A DNA stretch of 64,000 nt from Aedes albopictus (Eukaryota > Arthropoda > Insecta > Diptera > Culicidae): assembly GCF_035046485.1 (NCBI RefSeq), contig NC_085137.1, positions 318,538,739-318,602,738 on the forward strand, given 5' to 3'. Numbering within the stretch: position 1 is the first letter of the stretch; each line of letters begins with the position of its first letter. The notes beneath the pieces were generated by a model. The model was not told where the DNA came from. It was given only the letters and a program-made list of their open reading frames with translations, and searched no databases. Position numbers and translations under genes: made by a program. Shown piece by piece: positions 38,487 to 50,695 of this stretch.

Positions 38487-41400
38487 AAAACCTGAGGCAT
38501 TTATGTAAAATCCCTCCAATATATCGCTAGTATATCTCCCAAAAATTCCCCTAGGAATTCCAGAAAAAATTCTCTAAGTTTCTCGAGAATTCCTTTTAGA
38601 GTTCCTCTAGAATTCCTCCAGGAAATCCTCGGGTATTCAGAAGTTCTCTAGGAGTTCCTCGGATATTCTTACAGGAGTTCCTCGGGTATTCATCCATGAG
38701 TTCCTCGAGAATTCCTTTAGGAGCTCCTTGGGGATTCCTCCAGGAGCTCCTCGGGGATTCCTCCTAAAGTTCCTCGGGCATTCCTCCAGGAATTTCTCGG
38801 CAATTTCTCCAAAAGTTTATCGGGGATTTCGCCAGAAGTTTCTCTGGAATTCCTCCAGGAGTTTCCCGGAAATATCTCCAGGAGTTCCTCGGATATTCCT
38901 CCATTATTTCCTCGGGAATTCTTCCAAGGAGTTCCTAGCGAATTCCTCCAGGAGTTCCTCGGAAATTCCCATGGAAATCCCTTCAAGAGTTCTTTTGAAA
39001 TTACTCCAGGAGAGCCTCGGGAATTCCTCCAGGAGTTCATCGGGTATTCTTCCAGAAATTCATCGGGAATTCCTCCTGGAGTTACTCAGAAATTTCTCCT
39101 GGCTGTCCTCTGAATTCCTCCGGGAGTTCCTCCAGCAGTTCCAAATTACTCCAGGAGTTCCTCGGAAATTCCTCTGGGAGTTTCCTAGAAATATCTCCAG
39201 GAGGTCTGCGGATATTCCTTCACCAGTTCCTCGCGAATTCCTCCAGGAGTTCCTCGAAAATTCCTCCTGGAATTTCTCGGGAATCCTTCCACGAGTTTCT
39301 CAGAAATTCCTCCAGGAGTTTTGGGGAATATCATCAGAAGTACCTCGAGAATTCCTCCAGGAGTTCCCCGGAAATATCTGCAGGAGTTCTTCGCGAATAT
39401 CTCCAGAAGTTCCTCGAAAATTCGTTCAGGATTTCCTCAGAAATTCCTCCAGGAGTTTCTTGGAAATTTCTCCGAGAGTTCCTCAGAAATTTCTTTGGAA
39501 TTTCCTCTTGCTCTTCCTCGGGAATTCATCCAGGAGTTTCTCGGGAATTACTTCAGGATTTCCTCGGCAATTCCTCCTGGAGTTCCTCGGGAATTCTTCC
39601 TGAAGTTGCTCGGAAATTCTTCCTGAAGTTCCTCGGGAATTCCTCCTGAAGTTTCTTGGGAATTCCTCCTGGAGTTTCTCAGGAATTGCTCCAGGAGTTT
39701 CTCGGGAATTCCTCCAAGAGTTCCTCGGGAATTCTCCAGAAGCTCCCTATAAATATCTGCAGCAGTTCTTCGGGAATATCTCCAGAAGTTCGTTGGGAAT
39801 TCTTCCTGGAGCTCCTTGAATATTTCTCCGGGAGCTCTTCAGGAATTTCTCAAGAATTTCCTCGAGTATTTATCCAGAAGTTCCTAGGAATTTTTCATCA
39901 ATAATTCCTCTGAAATTCCTCCAGGAGTTCTTCGGGAGTTGCTTCAGGAGTTCCTCAGGAATTGCTCCAAAAGCTCCTCGAGGATTCCTCTAGGGAATGT
40001 CCCCAGAAGTTCTTCGTGAATTCCTCCTGGAGTTCCTTGAAAATTTCTCCGGGAGCTCTTATGGAATTTATCAAGAATTTTCTCTGAAATTTCTATTTTT
40101 CCCCAGGAGTTCCTCGGGAATTCCTCCAGGAGTTACTTGGAAATTTCTCCGGGAGCTCCTCAGAAATTTCTTTGGAATTTCTTCATGCTCTTCCTCGGGA
40201 ATGCATCCAGGAGTTTCTCGAGAATTACTTCAGGATTTCCTCGGCATTCCTCCTGGAGTTCCTCGGGAATTCTTCCTGAAGTTCCTTGGGAAATCCTCCT
40301 GGAGTTCCACGGGAATTCCATCAGTTCCAAGTTGCACCCAGAGTTTCTCTGAAATTCCTCTAGGAATTCCTTCTGAAGTTCCTCGGGAATTTCTCCTGGT
40401 GTTCCTCTGAATTCCTCCAGGAGTTCCTCAGAAATTCTTTCATCAGTTCCAAGTTGCTCCCAGAGTTCCTCTCAAATTCCTCTAGGAGTTCTTCGGGAAT
40501 TCCTTCTGGAGTTCCTCGGGAATTGCTTCAGGAGTTCCTCAGGAATTGCTCCAGTTCCATTCCATCAGCTCCCAGGTGCACCCAGAGTTCCTCTGAAATT
40601 TCTCTAGGAGTTCCTCGGAAATTCCTTCTGAAGTCCTCAAGAAATTATCCTGGTGTTACTCTGAATTCCTCCAGGAGTTCCTTAGAAATTCTTCCATCAG
40701 TTCCAAGTTGCTCTCAGAGTTCCTCTGGAATTCCTCCTGAAATTCCTCGGAAATTGCTTCAGGAGTTCCTCAGGAATTGCTCCAGAAGCTCCTCGAGCAT
40801 TCCTCTAGGGATTCGTCGGAAATTCTCTAGGAGCTCCCCAGAAATATCTGCAGCAGTTCTTCTGGAATATCTCCGGAAGTTCCACGTCAATTCTTTCTGG
40901 AGTTTCTTGAAAATTTTTCCGGGAGCTTATCAGGAATTTCTCAAGAAGTTCCTCGAGGATTCATCCAGGAGTTCCTACGATTTTTTCATCAAGAGTTCCT
41001 CTGGTATTCCTCCAGGAGTTCCTCGGAAAATCCTCATGAAGTTCCTCGGAAATTCCTCGAGGAGTTCCTCGGTAATTCTTCCTGAAGTTCTCCGAGTATT
41101 CCTCAAGGAGTTCCTACAAGAGTTTCTCGGAAATTCCTTCTGGAGTTCCTCGGGGATTCTTTCAAAAGTTCCTCGGGAATTTCTCCTGAAGTTCTTCGGA
41201 AATTCCTCCAAAAGCTCTTCTGAAATTCCTCCAAGAGTTTCTCGGGAATTCCTTCAGAAGTTCCTCGGAAATCCAACCAGAAGTTCCTCAGCAATTCCTC
41301 AGCAGTTCCTTAGAAATATCTCCAGAAGTTCTTCGGGAATTTCTTCAGAAGCCCTTTGGAAATTCCTCATGGAGTGCCTCTGAATTGCTGCAGAAGTTCT

Positions 41401-44275
41401 TCGGGAATTGCTTCAGGAGCTCCTCGGGGATTCCTCCTGAAGTTCCTCAGAAATTCCTTCAGGAGTTTTTTGGGAATTTCTTCAGAAGTTCCTCTGAATT
41501 TCCTCTAGGAGTTTCTCTGGAATTGGGTTCTTTGGGGGGTCCAGATTATTTCACAATCAGATTCTCCGCCCAAAAATTAGTCGAAATCCAAAATTTCTTA
41601 ATTTTTGGAGTTTGGGAACTGTTTTTAAAATGCATTTAAAGTTTGTATGGGAACATTTTTTGTTCGGGTTGAACTGTCATTTTATCGATAGAGCTGTCAT
41701 TCTATTCACGAAAATTAAAACTGTTTTGTTAATTAAGCCATCAAAACAATGGTATTGGAATCCAATAAAATCACGTTATACTCAGAAAAGTGAGCTCTTT
41801 CGGTAAGGCTATAATCAATAGCAGTATTTTATTCACTAAACAACCCAATTCCTCAAAGAGTTCGTTGGAAATTCTTCCAGGAGTTCCTCGGGAATTGCTA
41901 CAGAAGTTGCTCGGGGATTCCTCGGAAATTCTCCTGGAACTCCCCAGAAATATCTGCAGGAGTTCTTCGGGAATATCTCCAGAAGTTCCGCGTTAATTCC
42001 TTCTGAAGTTCCTTGAAAAATTTTCCGGGAAGTTCTCAGGAATTTCTCAAGAATTACCTCGAGGATTTATCCAGGAGTTCCTAGGAATTTTTCATCAAGA
42101 GTTCCTCTGGTATTCCTCCAGGACTTCCTCAGAAACTCCTCCAGGAGTTTCTCGGAAATTGCTTCAGGAGTTCCTCGGAAATTTTTCGAGAATTTCCTCG
42201 AAGATTTATCCAGGAATTCCTTGGAAATTTTCACCAAGAGTTCCTCTTCCTGAGGTTCTCCGAGAATTCCTCAAGAAGTTCCTAAAAGAGTTTCTCGGGA
42301 TTCCTCCTGGAGTTCCTCGGGAATTTTTCCAAGAGTTCCTCGAGAATTCCTCAAGGAGTTCCTTGGGAATTCTTCCAGAAGTTCTTCGGGAATTCCTCCT
42401 GAAGTTCTTCGGGAATTCCTCCAAAAGCTCTTCTAAAATCCCTCCAAGAATTCCTCGGAAATTCAACCAGAAGTTCCCCAGCAATTCCTCCATCAGTTCC
42501 CCGGGAATATCTTCAGAAATTCCTCGGGAATTTCTTCAGAAGTCCCTTGGAAATTCCTCCTGTAGTTCCTTTAAACAGCTGCAGGAGTTCTTCGGGAATT
42601 GCTCCTGGAGCTCCTCGGGGATTCCTCCTGAAGTTCCTTGAAAATTCCTCTAAGAATTTCTTGAAAATTCCTTCAGTAGTTCCTTAGGAATTTCTTCAGA
42701 AGTTCCTCTGAATTTCCTTTAGGAGTTTCTCTGGAATTCTTCAAAGAGTTCTTCGGGAATCGCTTCAGGAGTTTCTCAGGAATTACTCCAAAAGCTGCTC
42801 GGGGATTCCCCGGAAATTCTGCAGGAGCTCCCTAGAAATATCTGCAGGAATTCTTCGAGAATATCTCCAGTAGTTCCTCGTGAATTTCATCAGGTGTTCC
42901 TTGAAAATTTCTCCGGGAGGTTCTCAGGAATTTCTCAAGAATTTCCTCGAAGATTTATCCAGGAGTTCCTTGGATTTTTTCACCAAGAGTTCCTCTTCCT
43001 GATGTTCTCCGAGAATTCCTCAAGGAGTTCCTAAAAGAGTTTCTCAGGATTCCTCCTGGAGTTCCTCGGGAATTTTTCCAAGAGTTCCTCGAGAATTCCT
43101 CAAGGAGTTCCTTGGGAATTCTTCCAGAAGTTCTTCGGGAATTCCTCCTGAAGTTCTTCGGGAATTCCTCCAAAAGCTCTTCTGAAATCCCTCCAAGAAT
43201 TCGTCGGAAATTCAACCAGAAGTTCCCCAGCAATTCCTCTATCAGTTCCCCGGGAATATTTTCAGAGATTCCTCGGGAATTTCTTCAGAAGTCCCTTGGA
43301 AGTTCCTCCTGTAGTTCCTTTGAACAGCTGCAGGAGTTCTTCGGGAATTGCTCCAGGAGCTTCTCGGGGACTCCTCCTGAAGTTCCTTGGAAATTCCTCT
43401 ACGAATTTCTTGAAAATTCCTTCAGAAGTTCCTCTGAGTTCCTCTAGGAGTTTCTCTGGAATTCTTCAAAGAGTTCCTCGGGAATCGCTTCAGGAGTTTC
43501 TCAGGAATTACTCCAAAAGCTGCTCGGGGATTCCTCGGAAATTCTCCAGGAGCTCCCCAGAAATATCTGCAGGAATTCTTTGAGAATATCTCCAGTAGTT
43601 TCTCGTGAATTTCATCAGGAGTTCCTTGAAAATTTCTCCGGGAGGTTCTCAGGAATTTCTCAAGAATTTCCTCGAAGATTTATCCAGGAGTTCCTTGGAT
43701 TTTTTCACCAAGAGTTCCTCTGAAATTACTCCAGGAATTCCTTGGAAATTCCTCCTGAAGCTCCTCTGAATTCCACCAGGAGTTCCCCAGGAATCCCTCA
43801 AGCAGTTCCTCAGGAATATCTCCAGAAGTTCCTAGGGAATTGCCCAAGGAATCCCTCGGAAATTCCTCTTGGAGTTCCTCGGGAGTTGCTGCAGGGAATT
43901 GCTCCAGCAGCTCCTCGAGGATTCTTCCAGGAATTCCTCGGCAATTCCTCCAAGAATTTCTTAAAAATTCCTTCAGGAGTTCCACGGGAATTTCTTTAGC
44001 AGTTCCTCGAAATTTCCTCCAGGAGTTCTCAGTAAACATCATCAGGAGTTCCTTGGGATTTCCTTCAGGAGTAGAATTTTCCTCGGAATTGCTACAGGAG
44101 TTCCCCGGAAATTGCGACAGAAGTTCCTCGGTAATTGCTCCAGAAGTTCCTCTGGTATTACTCCAGGAGATCCTCGAGAATTGTTCCAGCAGTTCTGTGA
44201 GAATTGCTTCAGGAGTTCCTTGGGAATACCTTCAGGAGTTCCTCAGTAATTGCTCCAGAGGTTTCTTTGGAACCT
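38487..44275 (+). repeat. ~24-bp satellite, main block (GAGTTCCTCGGGAATTCCTCC)
   Basis: About 5.8 kb of imperfect tandem units of 23-24 bp, consensus near aggagttcctcgggaattcc. Because 24 is a multiple of three, long ORFs full of EFLGNSS, RSSSGIPP or PGVPREFL run through it in several frames. These are not genes. There is a higher-order period of about 730-760 bp in the right part: the segment starting 'gaagatttatccagga' at about 42200 recurs at about 42950 and 43676. A 322-bp foreign element sits at 41525-41846. Confidence 0.9.
41525..41846. mobile_element. 322-bp element inserted in satellite (AATT duplication)
   Basis: Unrelated to the satellite on either side. Ends GGGTTCTTTGGGG and, inverted, GGGTTGTTTAGTG; flanked by AATT at 41521-41524 and 41847-41850, where the satellite itself resumes. 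The interior shares the phrase 'gtttgtatggga' and the 'tttttggag..gggaac' layout with 22885-23180, so both are copies of one dispersed family. Non-coding. Confidence 0.65.
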
Positions 44276-45470
44276 CCTGGATGAATTTCCGTGGAACTCC
44301 AGGAGGAATTCCCGAGGAGCACCTGAAGGAATTGTAGTGAACCTGCGGGAGAAATTCATGGGGAACTCCTGGAGGAATATCCTTGAAACTCCTAAATGAA
44401 TTACCGGGGAACTCCTGAGAATACTGCCGTGGAATTCCCAAGAAAAACTGGATGCATTTCCGAGGAGCTACTGGAGGATTTTCCGAGGAGCAACTTGTGG
44501 AGGAACTCTTGACACTTTCGTCTCGGTTGAAATCCGAAGTTTCCCCACACGCGACAATCGAGTTTTCTCCAATTCCTAACCTAACGTCGGACGTAGTGCG
44601 CTGGGCAGCGGTCCGGGCCTCCATCCAGCGCGCTTTGCCGACGCACGGTTTAAGAGAAACATCGATTTCCGCGTGTCAAAAATTTCCGATTTTCAACTGC
44701 CCGAACGATAGAATTCCCGAGGAACTCCTGAAGGAATTCCCTAAAAACTCCTTGAGGAATTTCCATGGAACTTCTGGAGCTCCTGAAGGATTTCCAGTGG
44801 AACTGCTAGAGAAGTTCCCGAGGAATACCTGAAGAAATTCTCGAGGTACTTCTGGAGGAATTCCCGAGAAACTGTTGGAAGAACTCCCGAGACACTCCTG
44901 GAGAAATTCTTGTGGAACTCCTGCAAGACTTTACACGAAATTTCTGAAGGAATCCCAGAGAAGCATCTGCAGCAATTCCCGAAGAACTCCTGCATATATT
45001 TCCGGGAAAGGAATAACCTTAGAACTCCAGGAATAATCCTTGAGTAACTCCTGGACGAATTCCTGGGAAGCTCTTGGAGGAATTCCCGGGAAACTCCTGG
45101 AGAAATTACCGAGGAACCCCTGGAGAAATTCCCGAGGAACTCCTGAGAAATTTCCCGGGAAACTTCTGAAGGTGTATCCTTTAAACTTCTGGTTGAATTA
45201 ACGGGGCACTCCTAGAAATACTACGGTGGAGGACCTGGAGGTATTCCCGAGGGACTCTCGAGCAACTCCTGGAGGAATTCCCAAGGAACTCTTGAAAGAA
45301 TTCCCGAGGAACTCCGGCAGGACTTCCCGAAGAACTCCTTGAGGTATTCCCAAAGACCTCCCACAGAAATTCCTGGAGAAACTCCTGCATAAATATCCGA
45401 GGAAGGAATAACCTTGGAATTCTTGGATGAATCAGCGTAGAGCTCTGGAAAGAGCTTCTGGAAAAATAGG
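44276..45470 (-). repeat. ~24-bp satellite, inverted block
   Basis: At about 44270 the satellite switches strand: units now read GAGGAACTCCTGGAGGAATT on the plus strand. The block continues to about 45470, broken by a 215-bp unrelated stretch at 44495-44709. Such an inversion inside a satellite could come from a hairpin-mediated rearrangement or from fusion of two arrays. Confidence 0.85.
44495..44709. other. Unique island inside the inverted satellite
   Basis: Non-satellite sequence running from 'gaactcttgacactttcgtc' to 'cccgaacgatag'. GC-rich around 44580-44650. No terminal repeat or ORF that I can assign; may be a remnant of a transposon or of the sequence at which the satellite inverted. 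Confidence 0.45.
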
Positions 45471-45478
45471 ACCAATCG

Positions 45479-45610
45479 GTTAAGTACTAGATTTGTAGTA
45501 ATGAGCTAAATTTTTGTATGGTGAGAAGGTAAATTCTCCGGCTCTGCAATGAAATGGCACAAAAAGTGTGGATATTATGATTCCTTGCCTAATTTGATGT
45601 TGTTTGAGCA
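45479..45610. mobile_element. Foldback MITE, subfamily A, truncated half
   Basis: One arm only: AGGACCAATCGGTTAAG at 45479 (after AT at 45477-45478) through 'tttgatgttgtttgagca' at 45610, where similarity stops abruptly. It marks the right edge of the satellite. The missing arm is not found nearby. Confidence 0.78.
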
Positions 45611-45908
45611 CATTAAGCAACTACTGGCACAATTGATTTCCAAAACAGGCACCGAGATTACACTAGGAAAACATCTTACTCTTGCTTTGACTAATTTCTA
45701 CAAAATTAGTTATTTAATCCAAATTTAATCAAACAATTATGAATGCTAATGATTATTATCCAGTATTTGTATATTTCAGAATGACGACGTCGCTGTTTTC
45801 AAGCAGTACTTTATGCACCGCTGCCGTCAGAATTGTCCCCCAGCTATTTTGTGCCCGCAGAACCAGCTTGAATTATATATTATATAATAATGATTCTTAT
45901 CGATTCTT
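45611..45908. other. Unassigned sequence left of giant LTR element
   Basis: AT-rich, no ORF. It ends in ATAAG (45909-45913), the target duplication of the LTR element that follows. Confidence 0.45.
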
Positions 45909-45913
45909 ATAAG

Positions 45914-46170
45914 TGTCGTGAACCGAGGAACGGTTCACGGATCATTTTGTACGGAAGTATTCCGTAATTTACCCATCCGCAGGGCAATTCACACGAACAA
46001 CACAACCGTCTTCGTACACATCCATTTTTAGACTGAATTCTTGCGTGCTCGCGCGCGAGCACAAACCTGTTTGAACACACTTATTTCTGACTAACAATAA
46101 TCTGCCAACTCGTAACCCACAGAAATAAATAAACAGTTAATATTTTATTCCATGACATCTTATTCCTACA
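45914..46170 (-). repeat. LTR of giant element (left, probable 3' LTR)
   Basis: 257 bp, TG...CA ends. Contains an interrupted inverted repeat near one end (gtgaaccg...cggttcac), an 18-bp perfect palindrome GTGCTCGCGCGCGAGCAC (46045-46062), and AATAAATAAA at about 46122-46135. Confidence 0.88.
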
Positions 46171-46192
46171 TTCACCTTCACCTCTACTCTCT
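46171..46192 (-). promoter_or_regulatory. Putative polypurine tract of giant LTR element
   Basis: On the minus strand the 22 bases before the LTR contain 19 purines (agagagtagaggtgaagg...). It supports a right-to-left reading. The plus-strand alternative has no purine run before the other LTR. Confidence 0.5.
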
Positions 46193-46419
46193 AGTGAATG
46201 TTATATTCATCAACATATGAGAATATTTAAAGCATACAACATACAATAATTCAGACAATGCTTACAATAATACTTAAAATACATTATCAACTAAAAAATA
46301 CCTTGTTTAAACACATCCTTAATACATCACAATTAACATTTTAAAGCACCACTCATCTAGTTCTATCTCTTGTTGAATATGTTTTATTCGTTTCAGCTTA
46401 CCAGACTCAAACTTATTTT

Positions 46420-48172
46420 AAGCAGCAAAACCAGTAAAACATTCAACAACTTCCTCGACAGTTCGCAATTTATACGTTCTAACACACCTCAACGAGCTCT
46501 GTCAGAAAATCACATAAGCAGCAAAACCAGTAAAATATTCAATAACTTCCTCGACAGTTCGCAATTTATACGTTCTAACACACCTCAACGAGTTTTGTCT
46601 GATCTTTGGCATGCTATGTTGGGTTGAGCTTACCAGGCTCAAAAAATCACATAAGCAGCAAAACCAGTTAAATATTCAACAACTTCTTCTACAGTTCGCA
46701 ATTTATACGTTCTAACACACCTCAACGAGTTCTGTCTGATCTTTGGCATGCTATGTTGGGTTGAGCTTACCAGGCTCAAAAAATCACATAAGCAGCAAAA
46801 CCAGTAAAATATTCAACAACTTCCTCGACAATTCGCAATTTATACGTTCTAACACACCTCAACGAGTTCTGTCTGATCTTTGGCATGCTATGTTGGGTTG
46901 AGCTTACCAGGCTCAAAAAATCACATAAGCAGCAAAACCAGTAAAATATTCAACAACTTCCTCGACAGTTCGCAATTTATACGTTCTAACACACCTCAAC
47001 GAGTTCTGTCTGATCTTTGGCATGCTATGTTGGGTTGAGCTTACCAGGCTCAAAAAATCACATAAGCAGCAAAACCAGTTAAATATTCAACAACTTCTTC
47101 TACAGTTCGCAATTTATACGTTCTAACACACCTCAACGAGTTCTGTCTGATCTTTGGCATGCTATGTTGGGTTGAGCTTCCCAGGCTCAAAATCACATAA
47201 GCAGCAAAACCAGTAAAATATTCTACAACTTCCTCGACAGTTCGCAATTTATACGTTCTAACACACCTCAACGAGTTCTGTCTGATCTTTGGCATGCTAT
47301 GTTGGGTTGAGCTTACCAGGCTCAAAAAATCACATAAGCAGCAAAACCAGTAAAATATTCAACAACTTCCTCGACAGTTCGCAATTTATACGTTCTAACA
47401 CACCTCAACGAGTTCTGTCTGATCTTTGGCATGCTATGTTGGGTTGAGCTTACCAGGCTCAAAAAATCACATAAGCAGCAAAACCAGTAAAATATTCAAC
47501 AACTTCCTCGACAGTTCGCAATTTATACGTTCTAACACACCTCAACGAGTTCTGTCTGATCTTTGGCATGCTATCACAGACAAACAGACGTAACACTCTT
47601 CAAAACGGCTTGGCACATGCATTTAACGATCAATTCAAATTTCATTTGGTTTGCGCGATCGTTCCACCAGATGCGCTAGTGTTCGATCGCTTTGACGTTT
47701 GCCAGTGTACACGTTGCTTAATGATGCAAACGAAAATTATAGGCAATTTGTGTAGTAGTGTGCGTGTCAACAAAACGTCAAATTGAAATCCATCATGGTC
47801 GACAGTGTCACGCGCGGTTCTACCAACAGGTGGCAGTGTGCTCATGAAAATGACACCGGGCAAAAGTTTTTGATGAATTTCCTCTTAGAGTTACGTCTGT
47901 TTGTCTGTGATGCTATGTTGGGTTGAGCTTCCCAGGCCCAAAATCACATAAGCAGCAAAACCAGTAAAATATTCAACAACTTCCTCGACAGTTCGCAATT
48001 TATACGTTCTAACACACCTCAACGAGTTCTGTCTGATCTTTGGCATGCTATGTTGGGTTGAGCTTCCCAGGCCCAAAATCACATAAGCAGCAAAACCAGT
48101 AAAATATTCAACAACTTCCTCGACAGTTCGCAATTTATACGTTCTAACACACCTCAACGAGTTCTGTCTGAT
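46420..48172. repeat. 137-bp tandem array, left part
   Basis: About ten units of 137 bp; landmark words are 'cacataagcagcaaaacc', 'ctcgacagttcgcaattt' and 'gatctttggcatgctatg'. Units are nearly uniform, with variants shared by non-adjacent copies (cttcttctacag against cttcctcgacag). A 335-bp element interrupts at 47575-47909. The array continues beyond the foldback element at 57781. Confidence 0.9.
47575..47909. mobile_element. 335-bp DNA element (CACAGACAAACAGACG ends)
   Basis: Inverted ends CACAGACAAACAGACGTAAC at both sides; flanked by ATGCTAT (47568-47574, 47910-47916), which is array sequence. A 7-bp exact match with a mismatch at the eighth base suggests a superfamily with an 8-bp duplication (hAT or P-like). 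A 72-codon ORF inside is not recognised. Confidence 0.8.
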
Positions 48173-48184
48173 CAGGCACCGAAA

Positions 48185-48435
48185 TTATCTGATAGAAGGT
48201 GATACTATCAATTATCTGATAGACCACTGATACTATCAATTTGAGCTACTGATACTATCAGTTCTTTTCTATCAGTGATAGTATCACTGATAGAACGGGT
48301 TCTATCAGGGATAGAAAAAATAGAGATAGTATCTCTATCAGTAAAAATAGTGATAGAGATACTATCAGTAAAACTTCTATCAATTGATAGAGATAGAAGT
48401 TCTATCTCTATCAATTGATAGACTGATAGAAAGAA
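48185..48435. repeat. GATAGTATC microsatellite, left arm
   Basis: Irregular mixture of gatagtatca, tgatag and gatagaga words, partly self-complementary (tctatcagtgatagtatcac), so it could form hairpins. It lies directly inside the left terminus. Confidence 0.85.
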
Positions 48436-48489
48436 AATTGTTGGACAATGAGCAAGACGCATCATAAGCCGTCATAAAATATTAGGTTC

Positions 48490-50695
48490 TGAATAGACAT
48501 TATGAAACCCATGCAATATAGGTATTTTCGGAACGGGCTCGAAGAGTAGAAGCCAAAAATCGATGTCCGCCGCCATTTTGAAATCAAAGATGGCGGCCAT
48601 CGGATTTCAAAAACTGTTGTAAACCCATGCAATATGGGTATTTTCGGAACGGGATCGAAGAGTAGAAAACGAAAATCGATGTCCGCCGCCATTTTGAAAT
48701 CCAAGATGGCGGCCATCGGATTTCAAAAAATGTTGTAAACCCATGCAATATGGGTATTTTCGGAACGGGCTCGAAGAGTAGAAAACGAAAATCGATGTCC
48801 GCCGCCATTTTGAAATCCAAGATGGCGGCCATCGGATTTCAAAAAATGTTGTAAACCCATGCAATATGGGTATTTTCGGAACGGGCTCGAAGAGTAGATG
48901 TCGAAAATCGATGCCCGCCGCCATTTTGAAATCCAAGATGGCGGCCATCGGATTTCAAAAAATGTTGTAAACCCATGCAATATAGGTATTTTCGGAACGG
49001 GCTCGATGAGTAGAAGTCGAAAATCGATGTCCGCCGCCATTTTGAAATCCAAGATGGCGGCAATCGGATTTCAAAAGCTGTTGTAAACTTATGCAATATG
49101 GGTATTTTCGGAACGGGCTCGAAGAGTAGAAGTCGAAAATCGGTGTCCGCCGCCATTTTGCAATCCAAGATGGCGGCCATCGGATTTCAAAAACTGTTGT
49201 AAACCCATGCAATATAGGTATTTTTGGAACGGGCTCGAAGAGTAGAAGTCGAAAATCGATGTACCCCGCCATTTTGAAATCCAAGATGGCGGCCATCGGA
49301 TTTCTAAAAATGTTGTAAACTTATGCAATATGGGTATTTTCGGAACGGGCTCGAAGAGTAGAAAACGATAATAGATGTCCGCCGCCATTTTGAAATCCAA
49401 GATGGCGGCCATCGGATTTCAAAAAATGTTGTAAACCCATGCAATATAGGTATTTTCGGAACGGGCTTGAAGAGTAGAAGCCAAAAATCGATGTCCGCCG
49501 CCATTTTGAAATCAAAGATGGCGGCCATCGGATTTCAAAAACTGTTGTAAACCCATGCAATATGGGTATTTTTGGAACGGGCTCGAAGAGTAGATGTCGA
49601 AAATTGGTGTTCGCCGCCATTTTGAAATCCAAGATGGCGGCCATCGGATTTCAAAAACTGTTGTAAACCCATGCAATATGGGTATTTTCGGAACGGGCTC
49701 GAAGAGTAGATGTCGAAAATCGATGCCCGCCGCCATTTTGAAATTCAAGATGGCGGCCATCGGATTTCAAAAAATGTTGTAAACCCATGCAATATAGGTA
49801 TTTTCGGAACGGGCTCGATGAGTAGAAGTCGAAAATCGATGTCCGCCGCCATTTTGAAATCCAAGATGGCGGCAATCGGATTTCAAAAGTTGTTGTAAAC
49901 TTATGCAATATGGGTATTTTCGGAACGGGCTCGAAGAGTAGAAGTCGAAAATCGGTGTCCGCCGCCATTTTGCAATCCAAGATGGCGGCCATCGGTTTAA
50001 AAAATGTTGTAAACCCATGCAATATAGGTATTTTTGGAACGGGCTCGAAGAGTAGAAGTCGAAAATCGATGTACCCCGCCATTTTGAAATCCAAGATGGC
50101 GGCTATCGGATTTCAAAATCTGTTGTAAATCCATGCAATATGGGTATTTTCGGAACGGGCTCGAAGAGTAGAAGTTGAAAATCGATGTCCGCCGCCATTT
50201 TGAAATCCAAGATGGCGACCATCGGATTTCAAATGTTGTAAACCCATGCAATATGGCGATTTTCGGAACGAGCTCGAAGAGTAGAAGTCGAAAATCGATG
50301 TACGCCGCCATTTTGAAATCAAAGATGGCGGCCATCGGTTTAAAAAATGTTGTAAACCCATGCAATATGGGTATTTTCGGAACGGGCTCGAAGAGTAGAT
50401 GTCGAAGATCGATGTCCGCCGCCATTTTGAAATCCAATATGGCGGCTATCGGATTTCAAAAATTGTTGCAAACCCATGCAATATAGGTATTTTCGGAACG
50501 GGCTCGAAGAGTAGAAGCCAAAAATTGATGTCTGCCGCCATTTTTAAATCCAAGATGGCGGCATCGGATTTCAAAAAAAAATGTTGTAAACCCATACAAT
50601 ATGGGTATTTTCGGAACGGGCTTGAAGAGTAGAAGTCGAAAATCTATGGACTCCGCCATTTTGAAATCCGAGATGGCGGCCATCGGATTTCATAC
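48490..50695 (+). repeat. 116-bp tandem array, left arm
   Basis: About 19 units of 115-116 bp with the words 'gggtattttcggaacggg' and 'aagatggcggccatcgg'. The period leaves all frames open, so overlapping ORFs (FEIRWPPSWISKWRRTSIF, MAAILDFKMAADIDF) appear in many frames on the minus strand; they are not genes. Confidence 0.9.

Noticed and set aside
38487..45470. Long ORFs of up to 309 codons rich in Ser, Gly, Pro and Phe (EFLGNSSRSSSGIPP)
   Set aside because: The satellite period of 24 bp is a multiple of three, so repeats of eight residues stay open in several frames. Frames drift wherever the unit changes length.
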